In this document: piece after piece, positions 20,223-28,544 of the stretch
How positions within the stretch are numbered: the first letter of the stretch is position 1
How the letters are laid out: the number at the start of each line of letters is the position of its first letter
From: Methylophaga thiooxydans DMS010
GTDB taxonomy: Bacteria; Pseudomonadota; Gammaproteobacteria; Nitrosococcales; Methylophagaceae
DNA: 64,000 nt
Reading direction: 5' to 3'
Assembly: GCF_000156355.1 (NCBI RefSeq)
Contig: NZ_GG657906.1
Span: forward strand, 196,383-260,382
Position numbers and translations under genes: made by a program
Notes under the pieces: generated by a model
Databases searched by the model: none
What the model was told of the DNA's origin: nothing
The model's input: only the letters and a program-made list of their open reading frames with translations

Positions 20223-22652
20223 TCATTGAGTTTGACGAAGACGCGCTTTGACAGCGGGAATATCGAGCGGTGACATAGATAACTCTGATACACCCAGTCC
20301 AGACAGGATGGCAGCGCCGAGAGGATCACCAGCGATACCACCACAGGCACCGACCCAGCAGTTTTGATCCTTTGCACCATCAACCGTTAGCTTAATGAGT
20401 TTGAGAACGGCGGGGTGTAGGCTATCCGCTTCAGCAGCAAGTGTAGGATTTTGTCGATCCATCGCGAGACAATATTGGGTTAAGTCATTGGTGCCAATAG
20501 AGAAGAAGTCTGCATGTTTTGCTAAAGCCTGAGCTTCAAGTGCCGCTGCAGGAACTTCAATCATCACGCCTATGGGGCAGCTTGGTGCATCCATTGCTAC
20601 TCGAACATCTTCACAGAGCGCGCGGAGCTTTAATAACTCATTTACTGACGTGACCATTGGGAACATGATTGACAATTTAGCTCCCTCTTTCAGAGCCCGA
20701 TAAAGCGCGCGGAGTTGTGGTTGGAGCAAATCAGCACGTCGAAGCAGTAATCGAGAACCACGTACCCCTAAAAATGGGTTTTCTTCTTGAGGAAGTGCCA
20801 GTTGAGGAGCTTGTTTATCGCCCCCGATATCAAGCGCACGCACAATCAGATCACGGCCATCCAAATTGTTGGCCATGGCAAGGTAAGTCTCGAATTGCTC
20901 ATCTTCAGATGGCTCATCACTTCGTTCGAGATATAAAAATTCGGTACGCATCAAGCCAACACTTTCAGCGCCTTCAGATAGAGCTTCTGCTACGTGATCA
21001 GGTTGATTGATATTGGCACCAATGAGAATTTCAGTTCCATCTGTGGTTTTTGCAGGTAGTTGTCGTGTCTCTGCATCTTTCGTTTGTTGAGCTTGAAGTT
21101 TCGCTATCCACTCATGAGCTGAAGTTATATCTTCATCATTTGGATCGATATAAATACGTCCTGCTGTTCCATCAAGAATCACATGGGAGTCATTAGCTAT
21201 ATCCAGTAACCCTTTGCCGCCCCCCACTAAAGCGGGTAAACCTAATGTTCTAGCTAAAATAGCGGTATGAGACGTTGGGCCACCCTCTGAGGTTGCTAAG
21301 CCAATCACTTTTGTGATGTCCAGAGCTGCCGTATCAGATGGTGTGAGGTCGTCACTAATGAGTATATATGGATGGTCGGGACAGCCTTTCTCGCTGGTAT
21401 TTGACAGCTCAGGTTCGATTTGAAATAAGACTTTGTTGCCAACGTCTTTGAGATCAGTTGCTCTTGCAGCTAAGACTGGGTTACCAAGTGCAGACAGACG
21501 ATTCGCCATGCGCTCAACGCCTCTATTCCAAGACCAGGCAACACCATGACCATCAGCCATTATCTGACAGACAAGCGTGATGAGATCGGTATCGTTTAAT
21601 AATTCGATATGTGCCAAGAATATCTTGGCTTCTTGTTTTCCGAGTCGCTGTTCTGTCTCTTCCGAAAGTGCTTTGAGCTGTGTTTTTGTCTGTCTCAAGG
21701 CTCGGTGAAGTCGTGATGCACTTTCAGAGAGCGATTCAGTTTGATCCGGGATCTCGAGTGTGTGTTTTATTTTTCTGTAAATTGGCCCAACCACCATGCC
21801 TGGCGCTGCTGATGCACCGATGATTGCAGCCAAATCTTCTCTTGCTTGCCAAGAGGGACTTGATTTTTGTCGTTTTAATGCCAGTTCCGCATCCGCTTTC
21901 TCTTGAGCGGAGAGGCTTTGCATAAGTATCTGCATTACTGATAATGCTTTATCAGCATCAGCGCCTTCTGCCGATACAGTTAGAGACGTGCCTTCTCGAA
22001 CTCCCAGGCGAAGTAAGGCAATTAAATTTTTTGCGTCAGCCGTTTTGTCTGCATGACGAATGCGAATCGACGAGTTGAATTGGCGTGCAGTTTCCAGCCA
22101 CTTAGTTGCTGGGCGAGCATGCAAGCCTGTGGGGTAATCGAGTGTCCACTCGAATTTTTTTGCAAAGTCAATCAGGACTTCAGACTCTTCGGGTTCTTCA
22201 CTTGCTTTATTCAGTGAAGTGACGATGAGCTGCTCATCATCTGTTTGAAACAGCTGTTGGAGTTGTTCCTCGTTTTGTAGCAGGCCTGTTAGCGTTTGGA
22301 GCAAAGTAATATGCCCATCAGTTTGAGCAGAAATTGCGACAACCATATAGGCGATCTGGCCTGGGTTCCATTCCACACCTTGAGGAATTTGAAGTATCGC
22401 AACACCATCCTGTTTTATGAGATGACGATCTTCAGCGATACCATGTGGAATGGCTATACCGCGTCCTAGAAAGGTGTTGGCACGTGTTTCACGGTCCTTC
22501 ATGCTTTGTGCAAAGGCGGGTTCAACACAGTTATTCGTGACGAGTAGCTGTGTTGCTTGTTCAATTACTTCCTCTTTGCTGGAAGCGGTGACATTAAGTT
22601 GCACTATTTGTACTAGGTCTAGCTCGCTATCAGTCTGCTTTGTTACAAGCAT
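20223..22652 (-). CDS. fruB: Fructose PTS multiphosphoryl transfer protein (EIIA-HPr-EI)
   Basis: An 809-residue fusion that carries phosphate from PEP to FruA. EIIA occupies residues about 1-150 with active His70 (GIAIPHG), HPr about 168-255 with His178 (TGLHARPATKW), and Enzyme I about 275-809 with His461 (GGPTSHTAILA) and the C-terminal PEP-binding barrel (SIGTNDLTQY). This makes a self-contained fructose PTS. GAGGAG precedes the ATG. First gene of the operon, under a promoter with a LacI-type operator over its -35. An 11-codon ORF overlaps its stop (ATGA) ahead of fruK, possibly relevant to coupling. Confidence 0.95.
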   Translation of the reverse strand: MLVTKQTDSELDLVQIVQLNVTASSKEEVIEQATQLLVTNNCVEPAFAQSMKDRETRANTFLGRGIAIPHGIAEDRHLIKQDGVAILQIPQGVEWNPGQIAYMVVAISAQTDGHITLLQTLTGLLQNEEQLQQLFQTDDEQLIVTSLNKASEEPEESEVLIDFAKKFEWTLDYPTGLHARPATKWLETARQFNSSIRIRHADKTADAKNLIALLRLGVREGTSLTVSAEGADADKALSVMQILMQSLSAQEKADAELALKRQKSSPSWQAREDLAAIIGASAAPGMVVGPIYRKIKHTLEIPDQTESLSESASRLHRALRQTKTQLKALSEETEQRLGKQEAKIFLAHIELLNDTDLITLVCQIMADGHGVAWSWNRGVERMANRLSALGNPVLAARATDLKDVGNKVLFQIEPELSNTSEKGCPDHPYILISDDLTPSDTAALDITKVIGLATSEGGPTSHTAILARTLGLPALVGGGKGLLDIANDSHVILDGTAGRIYIDPNDEDITSAHEWIAKLQAQQTKDAETRQLPAKTTDGTEILIGANINQPDHVAEALSEGAESVGLMRTEFLYLERSDEPSEDEQFETYLAMANNLDGRDLIVRALDIGGDKQAPQLALPQEENPFLGVRGSRLLLRRADLLQPQLRALYRALKEGAKLSIMFPMVTSVNELLKLRALCEDVRVAMDAPSCPIGVMIEVPAAALEAQALAKHADFFSIGTNDLTQYCLAMDRQNPTLAAEADSLHPAVLKLIKLTVDGAKDQNCWVGACGGIAGDPLGAAILSGLGVSELSMSPLDIPAVKARLRQTQ

Positions 22653-22697
22653 AATTTATCTCCTCTCTCGATTTCCGTCACGCTATGTTTACGCGAA

Positions 22698-22726
22698 CTT
22701 ATATTTTGCTTTAGAAGTATTGAAAA
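22698..22726 (-). promoter_or_regulatory. Predicted sigma-70 promoter of fruB
   Basis: On the minus strand TTTTCA (22726-22721) and TATAAG (22703-22698) are separated by 17 nt, about 45 bp before the fruB start codon. The -35 is the right half of the palindromic operator, so repressor binding should block polymerase. Prediction only. Confidence 0.5.
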
Positions 22727-22734
22727 CGTTTTCA
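22721..22734. promoter_or_regulatory. LacI-type operator in front of fruB
   Basis: TGAAAACGTTTTCA is a perfect 14-bp palindrome with the central AACGTT core favoured by LacI/GalR-family repressors. It overlaps the predicted fruB -35 and lies between the divergent fruB and regulator genes. The likely ligand-bound repressor is the neighbouring LacI-family protein. Confidence 0.75.
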
Positions 22735-22832
22735 GGTAAAATGTCAAACAATTTAATGACAGCGTGCAATATCCTGTGGTAAGGTTGGCTTCAACTGTTG
22801 ATATATATAGTTTTTTGTAAATTTAACGAACT

Positions 22833-22846
22833 TGGAAACGTTTTCT
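22833..22846. promoter_or_regulatory. Second LacI-type operator, at the regulator start codon
   Basis: TGGAAACGTTTTCT differs at two positions from the perfect operator at 22721-22734 and ends 3 nt before the regulator ATG. It suggests autoregulation by blocking transcript elongation, and it occupies the place where a Shine-Dalgarno sequence would be. Confidence 0.68.
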
Positions 22847-22849
22847 AAT

Positions 22850-23833
22850 ATGAGTGTCGGGATAAAAGATGTAGCGAAAATAGCCGGTGTTTCACCTGCT
22901 TCGGTTTCTAGGGTGTTAGGTGGCGGATCCGTGAGTGATAAAGTACGAGAACAAGTACTTAAAGCGGTAAAGTCCACAGGATATAGACCCAATATGGCGG
23001 CAAGACGGTTACGCTCAAACCGCACCGCGACAATTGGATTGATAGTGGCCGATCTGGTAAATCCCTTTTTCACAGCAATCACTCAAGCTGTGGAATCAGC
23101 CGCTTACAAGGCAGGCATGCGAGTCATGTTTTGCAACACGGGTGAAGACCCTGAACGTGAAGAAATGTATCTCAAATTCATGCAAGAGGAACGAGTTTCG
23201 GGCCTGATTGTGGCACCCACAACACAGGGATTGAAGTCATTGCGTAAATGGAGTTTTGACTTTCCTTTAGTACTCATTGACCGTGCTAGAGACAAAGAAA
23301 AATTCGACGTCATAGTCATGGATAACCACACCGCTACTAAAGAACTCGTTATTCATCTTCACAGTCAAGGATACCAGCGTATTGGTGGCTTATTTGGTGC
23401 GACAAGCATTACCGGAGAACAACGGAAAAATGGCTATATAGAGGCAATGCATTCTCTCGGTCTCAAACCTGAGGTTAAGAGTCTGCCTTCTACAGCCATT
23501 GTTGCTCAAAACGAGCTTGAAGCATGGTTTTCATCTCCTGACAGACCGGAAGCGGTCATTCTCAGTAATAGCCTTTTTACTCGTTCAGCACTGATGGCTG
23601 CACGAGCGACAGGCTTGCGAATTCCTCATGATATCGCCATTGCTGGCTTTGATGATGAACCATGGTCATCATTAGTCGATCCCGGTATTACGGTAATTCG
23701 TCAACCAGTTGAAATGATGGGTAAAGAAGCTGTTTCTGCAGTTATTCAACGCATTGAAACACCGGATGCTCCTCTGCGCCGCCTTGTGCTTTCAGGTGAG
23801 TGTGTGATTAGAGATTCAAGTCAGAAGCCGTAG
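22850..23833 (+). CDS. LacI/GalR-family regulator of the fructose operon
   Basis: A 327-residue repressor with an N-terminal LacI helix-turn-helix (IKDVAKIAGVSPASVSRVL) and hinge (YRPNMAARRLRSNRTATIGL), then a periplasmic-binding-protein-like effector domain (AIAGFDDEPWSSLVDPGIT near the end). I chose ATG 22850; the ORF opens at a TTG at 22832 whose extra residues are encoded by an operator. It is divergent from fruBKA-oprB and probably senses a fructose phosphate, as Cra/FruR proteins do; that is inference. Ends 126 bp before fbp. Confidence 0.9.
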   Translation: MSVGIKDVAKIAGVSPASVSRVLGGGSVSDKVREQVLKAVKSTGYRPNMAARRLRSNRTATIGLIVADLVNPFFTAITQAVESAAYKAGMRVMFCNTGEDPEREEMYLKFMQEERVSGLIVAPTTQGLKSLRKWSFDFPLVLIDRARDKEKFDVIVMDNHTATKELVIHLHSQGYQRIGGLFGATSITGEQRKNGYIEAMHSLGLKPEVKSLPSTAIVAQNELEAWFSSPDRPEAVILSNSLFTRSALMAARATGLRIPHDIAIAGFDDEPWSSLVDPGITVIRQPVEMMGKEAVSAVIQRIETPDAPLRRLVLSGECVIRDSSQKP

Positions 23834-23959
23834 TGATATCACGGTAATAAAAATGATCATTCGCGTTGCAGTCTGATGTTAATTGAAGTGACTGCCAGTC
23901 ATATCTGCAATTGGTCGTTAACATTTAATCTATATAAGCCCAAGTGAGAGGAGACATTT

Positions 23960-24973
23960 ATGTCATCTATTGGAAAATCGATAAATCAATTTATTATTGA
24001 ACAGCAACTTAGTCATGCTGGTTCAGGAACCGATGATTTGTCGGGGCTTCTTGCTGATATAGCGAGCGCCTGTAAAAAGATAGCTCACCTAGTAAGCCGC
24101 AGTGCCATCATAGGAATAGGTGGCGCTAGCGAGTCTGAAAACGTACAGGGCGAAGTCCAGAAAAAACTCGATATCATCACCAATGATGTCATGGTTGAAC
24201 ATCTCAATTGTCATGGTTACCTGGCTGCAATGGTATCTGAGGAAATTGAAGACATTATTCAAATTCCCGAGCAACTGCCCAAGGGTAAATATCTCATTGC
24301 TTTTGACCCACTGGATGGTTCGTCCAATATCGATATTAATTTATCTGTGGGTACTATCTTCTCAATATTACGCTGCCCACAAGGAGTCACCCAGCCAACG
24401 TTAGAAGACTTTATGCAAGCTGGTACAGAACAAGTGTGTGCAGGTTTTTGTGTTTATGGGCCTACAACCATGATGATCCTCACCACTGGCGATGGGGTGA
24501 ATGGTTTTACCTTAGATCGCGATATTGGCGAATTTGTTTTGACTCATCCTAAGATGACCATTCCAGAAGATACCGCTGAATTTGCCGTGAATATTTCCAA
24601 CCAACGGTTCTGGGAAACACCGGTAAAAAGTTATATTGAAGAATGTATTCAAGGTATTGATGGTGAGCGAGAAAAGAATTTCAATATGCGTTGGGTCGCT
24701 TCCATGGTGTCTGAAGTTTATCGTGTATTGACTCGTGGAGGCATTTTTCTCTACCCGCTCGAAACGAAATCAACCAGCCCAAATGGCAAACTACGCCTCA
24801 TGTATGAAGCTAGCCCGATGAGTTTCATTGTTGAGCAAGCAGGTGGGGTTAGTTCAACAGGGTATCAGCGAATTATGGACATCAAACCTACAGATTTACA
24901 TCAACGTGTGCCAGTTATCTTAGGTTCCAAAAACGAAGTGGAGCGTGTGATCGGCTATCACGAAGAAGGATAA
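23960..24973 (+). CDS. fbp: Fructose-1,6-bisphosphatase, class I
   Basis: A 337-residue cytosolic enzyme hydrolysing fructose-1,6-bisphosphate to fructose-6-phosphate. The metal-binding motif DPLDGSSNIDINLSVGTIF is present at about residues 115-133, and the sugar-phosphate region LYEASPMSFIVEQAGG near 290-305. GAGGAG lies upstream of the ATG. Adjacent, same-strand position behind the fructose regulator suggests it is tied to the control of fructose use; the two may share a transcript. Identification is firm. Confidence 0.95.
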   Translation: MSSIGKSINQFIIEQQLSHAGSGTDDLSGLLADIASACKKIAHLVSRSAIIGIGGASESENVQGEVQKKLDIITNDVMVEHLNCHGYLAAMVSEEIEDIIQIPEQLPKGKYLIAFDPLDGSSNIDINLSVGTIFSILRCPQGVTQPTLEDFMQAGTEQVCAGFCVYGPTTMMILTTGDGVNGFTLDRDIGEFVLTHPKMTIPEDTAEFAVNISNQRFWETPVKSYIEECIQGIDGEREKNFNMRWVASMVSEVYRVLTRGGIFLYPLETKSTSPNGKLRLMYEASPMSFIVEQAGGVSSTGYQRIMDIKPTDLHQRVPVILGSKNEVERVIGYHEEG

Positions 24974-25227
24974 TTCTCCTTAGTGAGCTATAAACTACGC
25001 AAAACGGTGATGGTGCCTGTAATTGAAATAACGGATGCTGTGCTTTAAGCGTAGCTACAGGTGAGGGAGAACAGCTTAAGAATAAATAGTCACTATAAAA
25101 CGGTTGCTTGAGGTGTTCTGGAATAAATAGTGTCTGTCGTATTTACGCATTGTAATGCCAGAAACTTAATTGCAGTAACCCCACCCTAATTAATAAAACA
25201 TCTCTTCATTAACCGGGAATAGTCATC

Positions 25228-25557
25228 ATGGTCAAAACTCTTGACGAGCGTCATGCAGAATCAGAACGTCAACTTACTCAATTAGCACCTTGTGAAACGG
25301 AAGCTGAATATCGCAAAGCGGCGGAAACAGGCAACCCTGAAGCCTTGCTGGCTCTGGCCAAAGCTTTGCTTGATAACAGCATTGAACATCAGGACCCTGA
25401 TGAGGCATTGCTTTGTTTGCAACGGATTCGAAATACGGCAGGGAATGCTGCTATCCCAGATGATGAGTTAGATAAGGTGGAGCGCAAGGCTAAGAAAAAA
25501 CAACACGAATTGGGCGAAGCCCAGCAATTAGAGTACATGCATAATCAGGATGCCTGA
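25228..25557 (+). CDS. Hypothetical protein, 109 aa, helical
   Basis: No family recognised. The protein is soluble and predicted helical, with a segment (AEYRKAAETGNPEALLALAKALLD) reminiscent of Sel1/TPR-like repeats and a charged C-terminal helix (KVERKAKKKQHELGEAQQLEY). It is preceded by about 250 bp in which I see no gene, and followed by the divergently unrelated lytic transglycosylase gene on the same strand, 139 bp away. The coding assignment rests on length, frame and an ATG with GGGA upstream. Confidence 0.6.
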   Translation: MVKTLDERHAESERQLTQLAPCETEAEYRKAAETGNPEALLALAKALLDNSIEHQDPDEALLCLQRIRNTAGNAAIPDDELDKVERKAKKKQHELGEAQQLEYMHNQDA

Positions 25558-25696
25558 ATGATGTAAAGGGAGATGTTTTTTCGTGCGGGTTAGCTGTAAA
25601 ATCCGACACATCGGTGTCAGCCCAAGTACACCCATTTTTCAGGTGCCTGCTCACTTTGACTCTCTTGCCTATTTTTTTTCCCCCAAGTAGCCTCAA

Positions 25697-27544
25697 ATGA
25701 AGCCTATTCTCTGGCTATTTTGTATATTACTCAGCTCGAACGCTCAGGCTACAGGCGAAGTTGAAATCCCCTTACTGGCTGAAACAGCCCATATTCAAGC
25801 CGCAGTAGGTCGCGTCCTTGAGCTTGATGAGAATGGTCAGAGTTCACTCGGCGACGCTCAATGCAATCGGGTTGATTTGTCCGATCTCGTATTGTTGACC
25901 GAGGACGCTCAACTGGCTGTTGACATGGCATTTTCCGCCGCGACGGGTGCCCACGTGCTCGGGGCCTGCCGAGGGCTGACGCCATGGCAGGGGCGACTGA
26001 CATTGAAATTGACTCCTCAGGTTATGGAGTCCGGACTGGCCATAGAGTTTGTACCTGATTCGATCGAATTGTCGCGACCAGACAGTAGCCCCGGACTGTT
26101 GAGCAAACCAGCTAAGCTTATTGCCGATATGTTGGTACTGCCACGCATGAAGAGCGTGCAGATTGATTTAGCCGGGCCACTGAACAGCCTGGATGAATTG
26201 ATCGAGCAATCGCTGGGGCCAGCGAGTTCACATGATGATGAGCAGTCCCTGATTCAGCGTACCCACATTGCTCGACTGCAAACAGAAGAGACAGGCGTCA
26301 GAGCCTGGTTGGCTTTTCAGGTTCGTGTGCCTGAACCCGCCGAGCACGTATCTGAGCCAACTTTCAATGTCAGCGAGCTGGCACAATGGCAAACGCTTGA
26401 AGATGAGTTAGATGGCTTTCTGACTACCATCATTTCGACCTTGGCTCACTCAACCAACTCACATGCCTTACGTATCGAGTTACTCGCCGTGTTGTTGGAT
26501 GCACGACATGCTATTGCCGAGGCGCTGACGGTCGATGATCCTGAGCATGATCCGGTTCGCGAACTTTTCCTGACGACCTGGGAACGGCTGCGACCGCTGA
26601 TGAGTGAACTCGAAGGTCTGGAAACGCCGGGCTTGGAAGCGGACTTCAAGCTTGCTGCGTTTATCGCTGGTGGTGACGCGTTGCGGGCACTTGATGCCTT
26701 GGGGCCTGAATATGGTTTCGAGATCACCCGTGACGGGCTGCGTAAACTTGCTCGCTTGCTGTTGGCCGAAGCTGTGCCACCCAGTTTTACGCCGTTGCCT
26801 TTGGAGGTCGATCCGGCATTTCGCGACTTGTTTGGGTTTGATGCCAGCGGTGAGGCCGAATTCACAACCGTAGAATCGACGCCACACAGAGACGTTAGTT
26901 TTGGGCGAGTAGGGGCTTGGCTATTGCCAACTGCTTATGCCGACACTGTTCCGCCGGCTGTGGCTTTAAAAGGGTTAGTCCCACAGCTGGAAAACCTTAA
27001 TCATTACCTTGAGCTGGTTGCTAGTTTGCTGGAAGAACAGGCCAACGCCTGGCTAGCCAAGAATAATAAGATGCCGGACAGAATGGCTGAGCGACTCGAC
27101 CCTCTGGTACGTGCTACCGCATGGAAAGAATCCTGCTGGCGCCAGCTTGTAGGGTCGAGTAGCGACCCACAAGTATTGCGTTCATCTGGTGGCGCGGTGG
27201 GCATGATGCAAATCAACGGTCGGGTTTGGCGTAAGGTGTACGATCTTGACCGCCTTGTTAATGAGGTCGACTACAATGTAAACGCTGGCATCGACATTCT
27301 GACCCATTACATGCTTGATTATGCGATCCGCAAAGGCGAGCACGAACAGCCCGGCGGTGATGACAATTTGATAAAGGCAACCTATGCCGCTTATAACGGC
27401 GGGCCTGGGCACTTGTCACGCTATCGTCGCGACGACACATCCAGCCAATTGAAGGCCATCGACAATGCGTTTTGGAATCACTACACAACCATCAAAGCTG
27501 AACAATGGCCGGATATCTCAAGCTGTTACGCGGTCGGTCAGTAA
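25697..27544 (+). CDS. Lytic transglycosylase (SLT domain), exported
   Basis: A 615-residue protein with a signal peptide (cleavage near NAQA/TG, residue 19) and a C-terminal soluble lytic transglycosylase domain from about residue 465: catalytic Glu in TAWKESCWRQ, then GAVGMMQIN, and AAYNGGPGHL, the standard SLT motif series. It cuts peptidoglycan between MurNAc and GlcNAc. The 440-residue N-terminal part has no motif I recognise and is acidic; it may be a binding or regulatory region. Single gene with its own terminator. Confidence 0.9.
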   Translation: MKPILWLFCILLSSNAQATGEVEIPLLAETAHIQAAVGRVLELDENGQSSLGDAQCNRVDLSDLVLLTEDAQLAVDMAFSAATGAHVLGACRGLTPWQGRLTLKLTPQVMESGLAIEFVPDSIELSRPDSSPGLLSKPAKLIADMLVLPRMKSVQIDLAGPLNSLDELIEQSLGPASSHDDEQSLIQRTHIARLQTEETGVRAWLAFQVRVPEPAEHVSEPTFNVSELAQWQTLEDELDGFLTTIISTLAHSTNSHALRIELLAVLLDARHAIAEALTVDDPEHDPVRELFLTTWERLRPLMSELEGLETPGLEADFKLAAFIAGGDALRALDALGPEYGFEITRDGLRKLARLLLAEAVPPSFTPLPLEVDPAFRDLFGFDASGEAEFTTVESTPHRDVSFGRVGAWLLPTAYADTVPPAVALKGLVPQLENLNHYLELVASLLEEQANAWLAKNNKMPDRMAERLDPLVRATAWKESCWRQLVGSSSDPQVLRSSGGAVGMMQINGRVWRKVYDLDRLVNEVDYNVNAGIDILTHYMLDYAIRKGEHEQPGGDDNLIKATYAAYNGGPGHLSRYRRDDTSSQLKAIDNAFWNHYTTIKAEQWPDISSCYAVGQ

Positions 27545-27570
27545 GCTAGTCTTTTAACCGACGCAAACAC

Positions 27571-27600
27571 AAAAAAGCCGACGCAATGTCGGCTTTATTT
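27571..27600. terminator. Rho-independent terminator
   Basis: AAAGCCGAC and GTCGGCTTT pair around GCAAT, with A and T tracts on either side. It separates the convergent transglycosylase and DUF3144 genes. Confidence 0.87.
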
Positions 27601-27621
27601 TAGTTGATAAGTGACGTCAAC

Positions 27622-27912
27622 TTAATTTGGATTGTATTCATCAAAGCGTTCGATATATTCCTCAATGTTTTGCGCCATCATATCGGTATAACGCTGAGTG
27701 AAATAATCAATGATTTTTTGTTTTTCTTCTTTTAACTTTTCAACATCATCAAACTGACGAACAGTCGTAAATACATTAAAACGTGATGCAGAGAATAAAA
27801 TTGCCGCATTGACATTGTCTACTTCGGTTTCTGCATGCTGCTGGTTAGCAAGGTTTATAAACTCATCACAGCGTTCTTGGAATGTTTTTTCAGCAGGGGC
27901 GTTTTCGCTCAT
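27622..27912 (-). CDS. DUF3144 family protein
   Basis: A 96-residue soluble protein. The pattern ERCDEFINLANQQ followed by VNAAILFSASRFN and a C-terminal YFTQRYTDMMAQNIEEYIERFDEY matches DUF3144, a small all-helical family of unknown role. The ATG has GAGAGA upstream. The next 292 bp upstream hold no gene I can see. Confidence 0.85.
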   Translation of the reverse strand: MSENAPAEKTFQERCDEFINLANQQHAETEVDNVNAAILFSASRFNVFTTVRQFDDVEKLKEEKQKIIDYFTQRYTDMMAQNIEEYIERFDEYNPN

Positions 27913-28204
27913 ATTCTCTCTCAGTAGTAATAGTTAGATATAAATTTTGATTAGCCAAAATAGACTTTCAAATCAGAGATAAATGCCTGTTTTGTTTTTA
28001 CTAATCCCCAAAGGGAAAACAGACTTTTCTCTCTATCATGTCGGTCAATATGATTTTTAGAGAAGTTAGAGTACGTGATTAGCTCACATTTATAAAGCCA
28101 GTTCCACTTTCTCAAACATGTGTTGACAGGGCTAAAGGATGAAGCTCAACATGGGCTAAGTTTGATTTCAAAGCTTTGTCGTATTGTTTTGATTATGAGC
28201 AGTG

Positions 28205-28519
28205 TTAGTTGATGTTCGAAAGTAATTGGCGAACCTCGTCAGAACGTAATGGCCTCACTAGACGACCCACTTCATTGCCATCTTGCAGAAGTATCAACGT
28301 TGGCCAAAGCTTTACCTTAAACGCACGTCCTAGTCGTTTGCCTTTTCCGTCATATATCTTAATATGACGCAGTCCTGAATGTTCCATGACTGCTTCTTTT
28401 ATCGCAGGACTTGCAGCCTGACAGTGTCCACACCAAGGCGCACCAAACTCAATTACAACGTCACCGGAGAACTCGCTGACTTGTTCTAATGTAAATGCTT
28501 CTTCTGCGTAATCAAACAC
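28205..28519 (-). CDS. Thioredoxin-fold protein
   Basis: A 104-residue cytosolic protein with the active site APWCGHC (Cys30, Cys33) and the cis-Pro segment KLWPTLILLQDG, so a small thioredoxin. The start is GTG, inside a 48-bp sequence that recurs at 30282-30329 upstream of the next gene; the N-terminus may have been rearranged. It is 26 bp beyond the stop of the HNH-like gene on the same strand. The exact redox partner is unknown. Confidence 0.82.
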   Translation of the reverse strand: MFDYAEEAFTLEQVSEFSGDVVIEFGAPWCGHCQAASPAIKEAVMEHSGLRHIKIYDGKGKRLGRAFKVKLWPTLILLQDGNEVGRLVRPLRSDEVRQLLSNIN

Positions 28520-28535
28520 TCTGACCCCGTTGATT
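28488..28535. repeat. 48-bp imperfect direct repeat, copy 1
   Basis: Matches 30282-30329 at 44 of 48 positions. This copy spans the GTG start and the first codons of the thioredoxin gene plus its upstream GGGGTCAGA. Together the two copies bracket the HNH-like gene. Confidence 0.85.
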
Positions 28536-28544
28536 CAAAGAAAT

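Noticed and set aside
24974..25227. Possible gene in the 254-bp gap after fbp
   Set aside because: No convincing ORF, promoter or structure on either strand.
27913..28204. Possible gene or small RNA in the 292-bp gap
   Set aside because: No ORF with a start and ribosome site and no clear hairpin with a T run.
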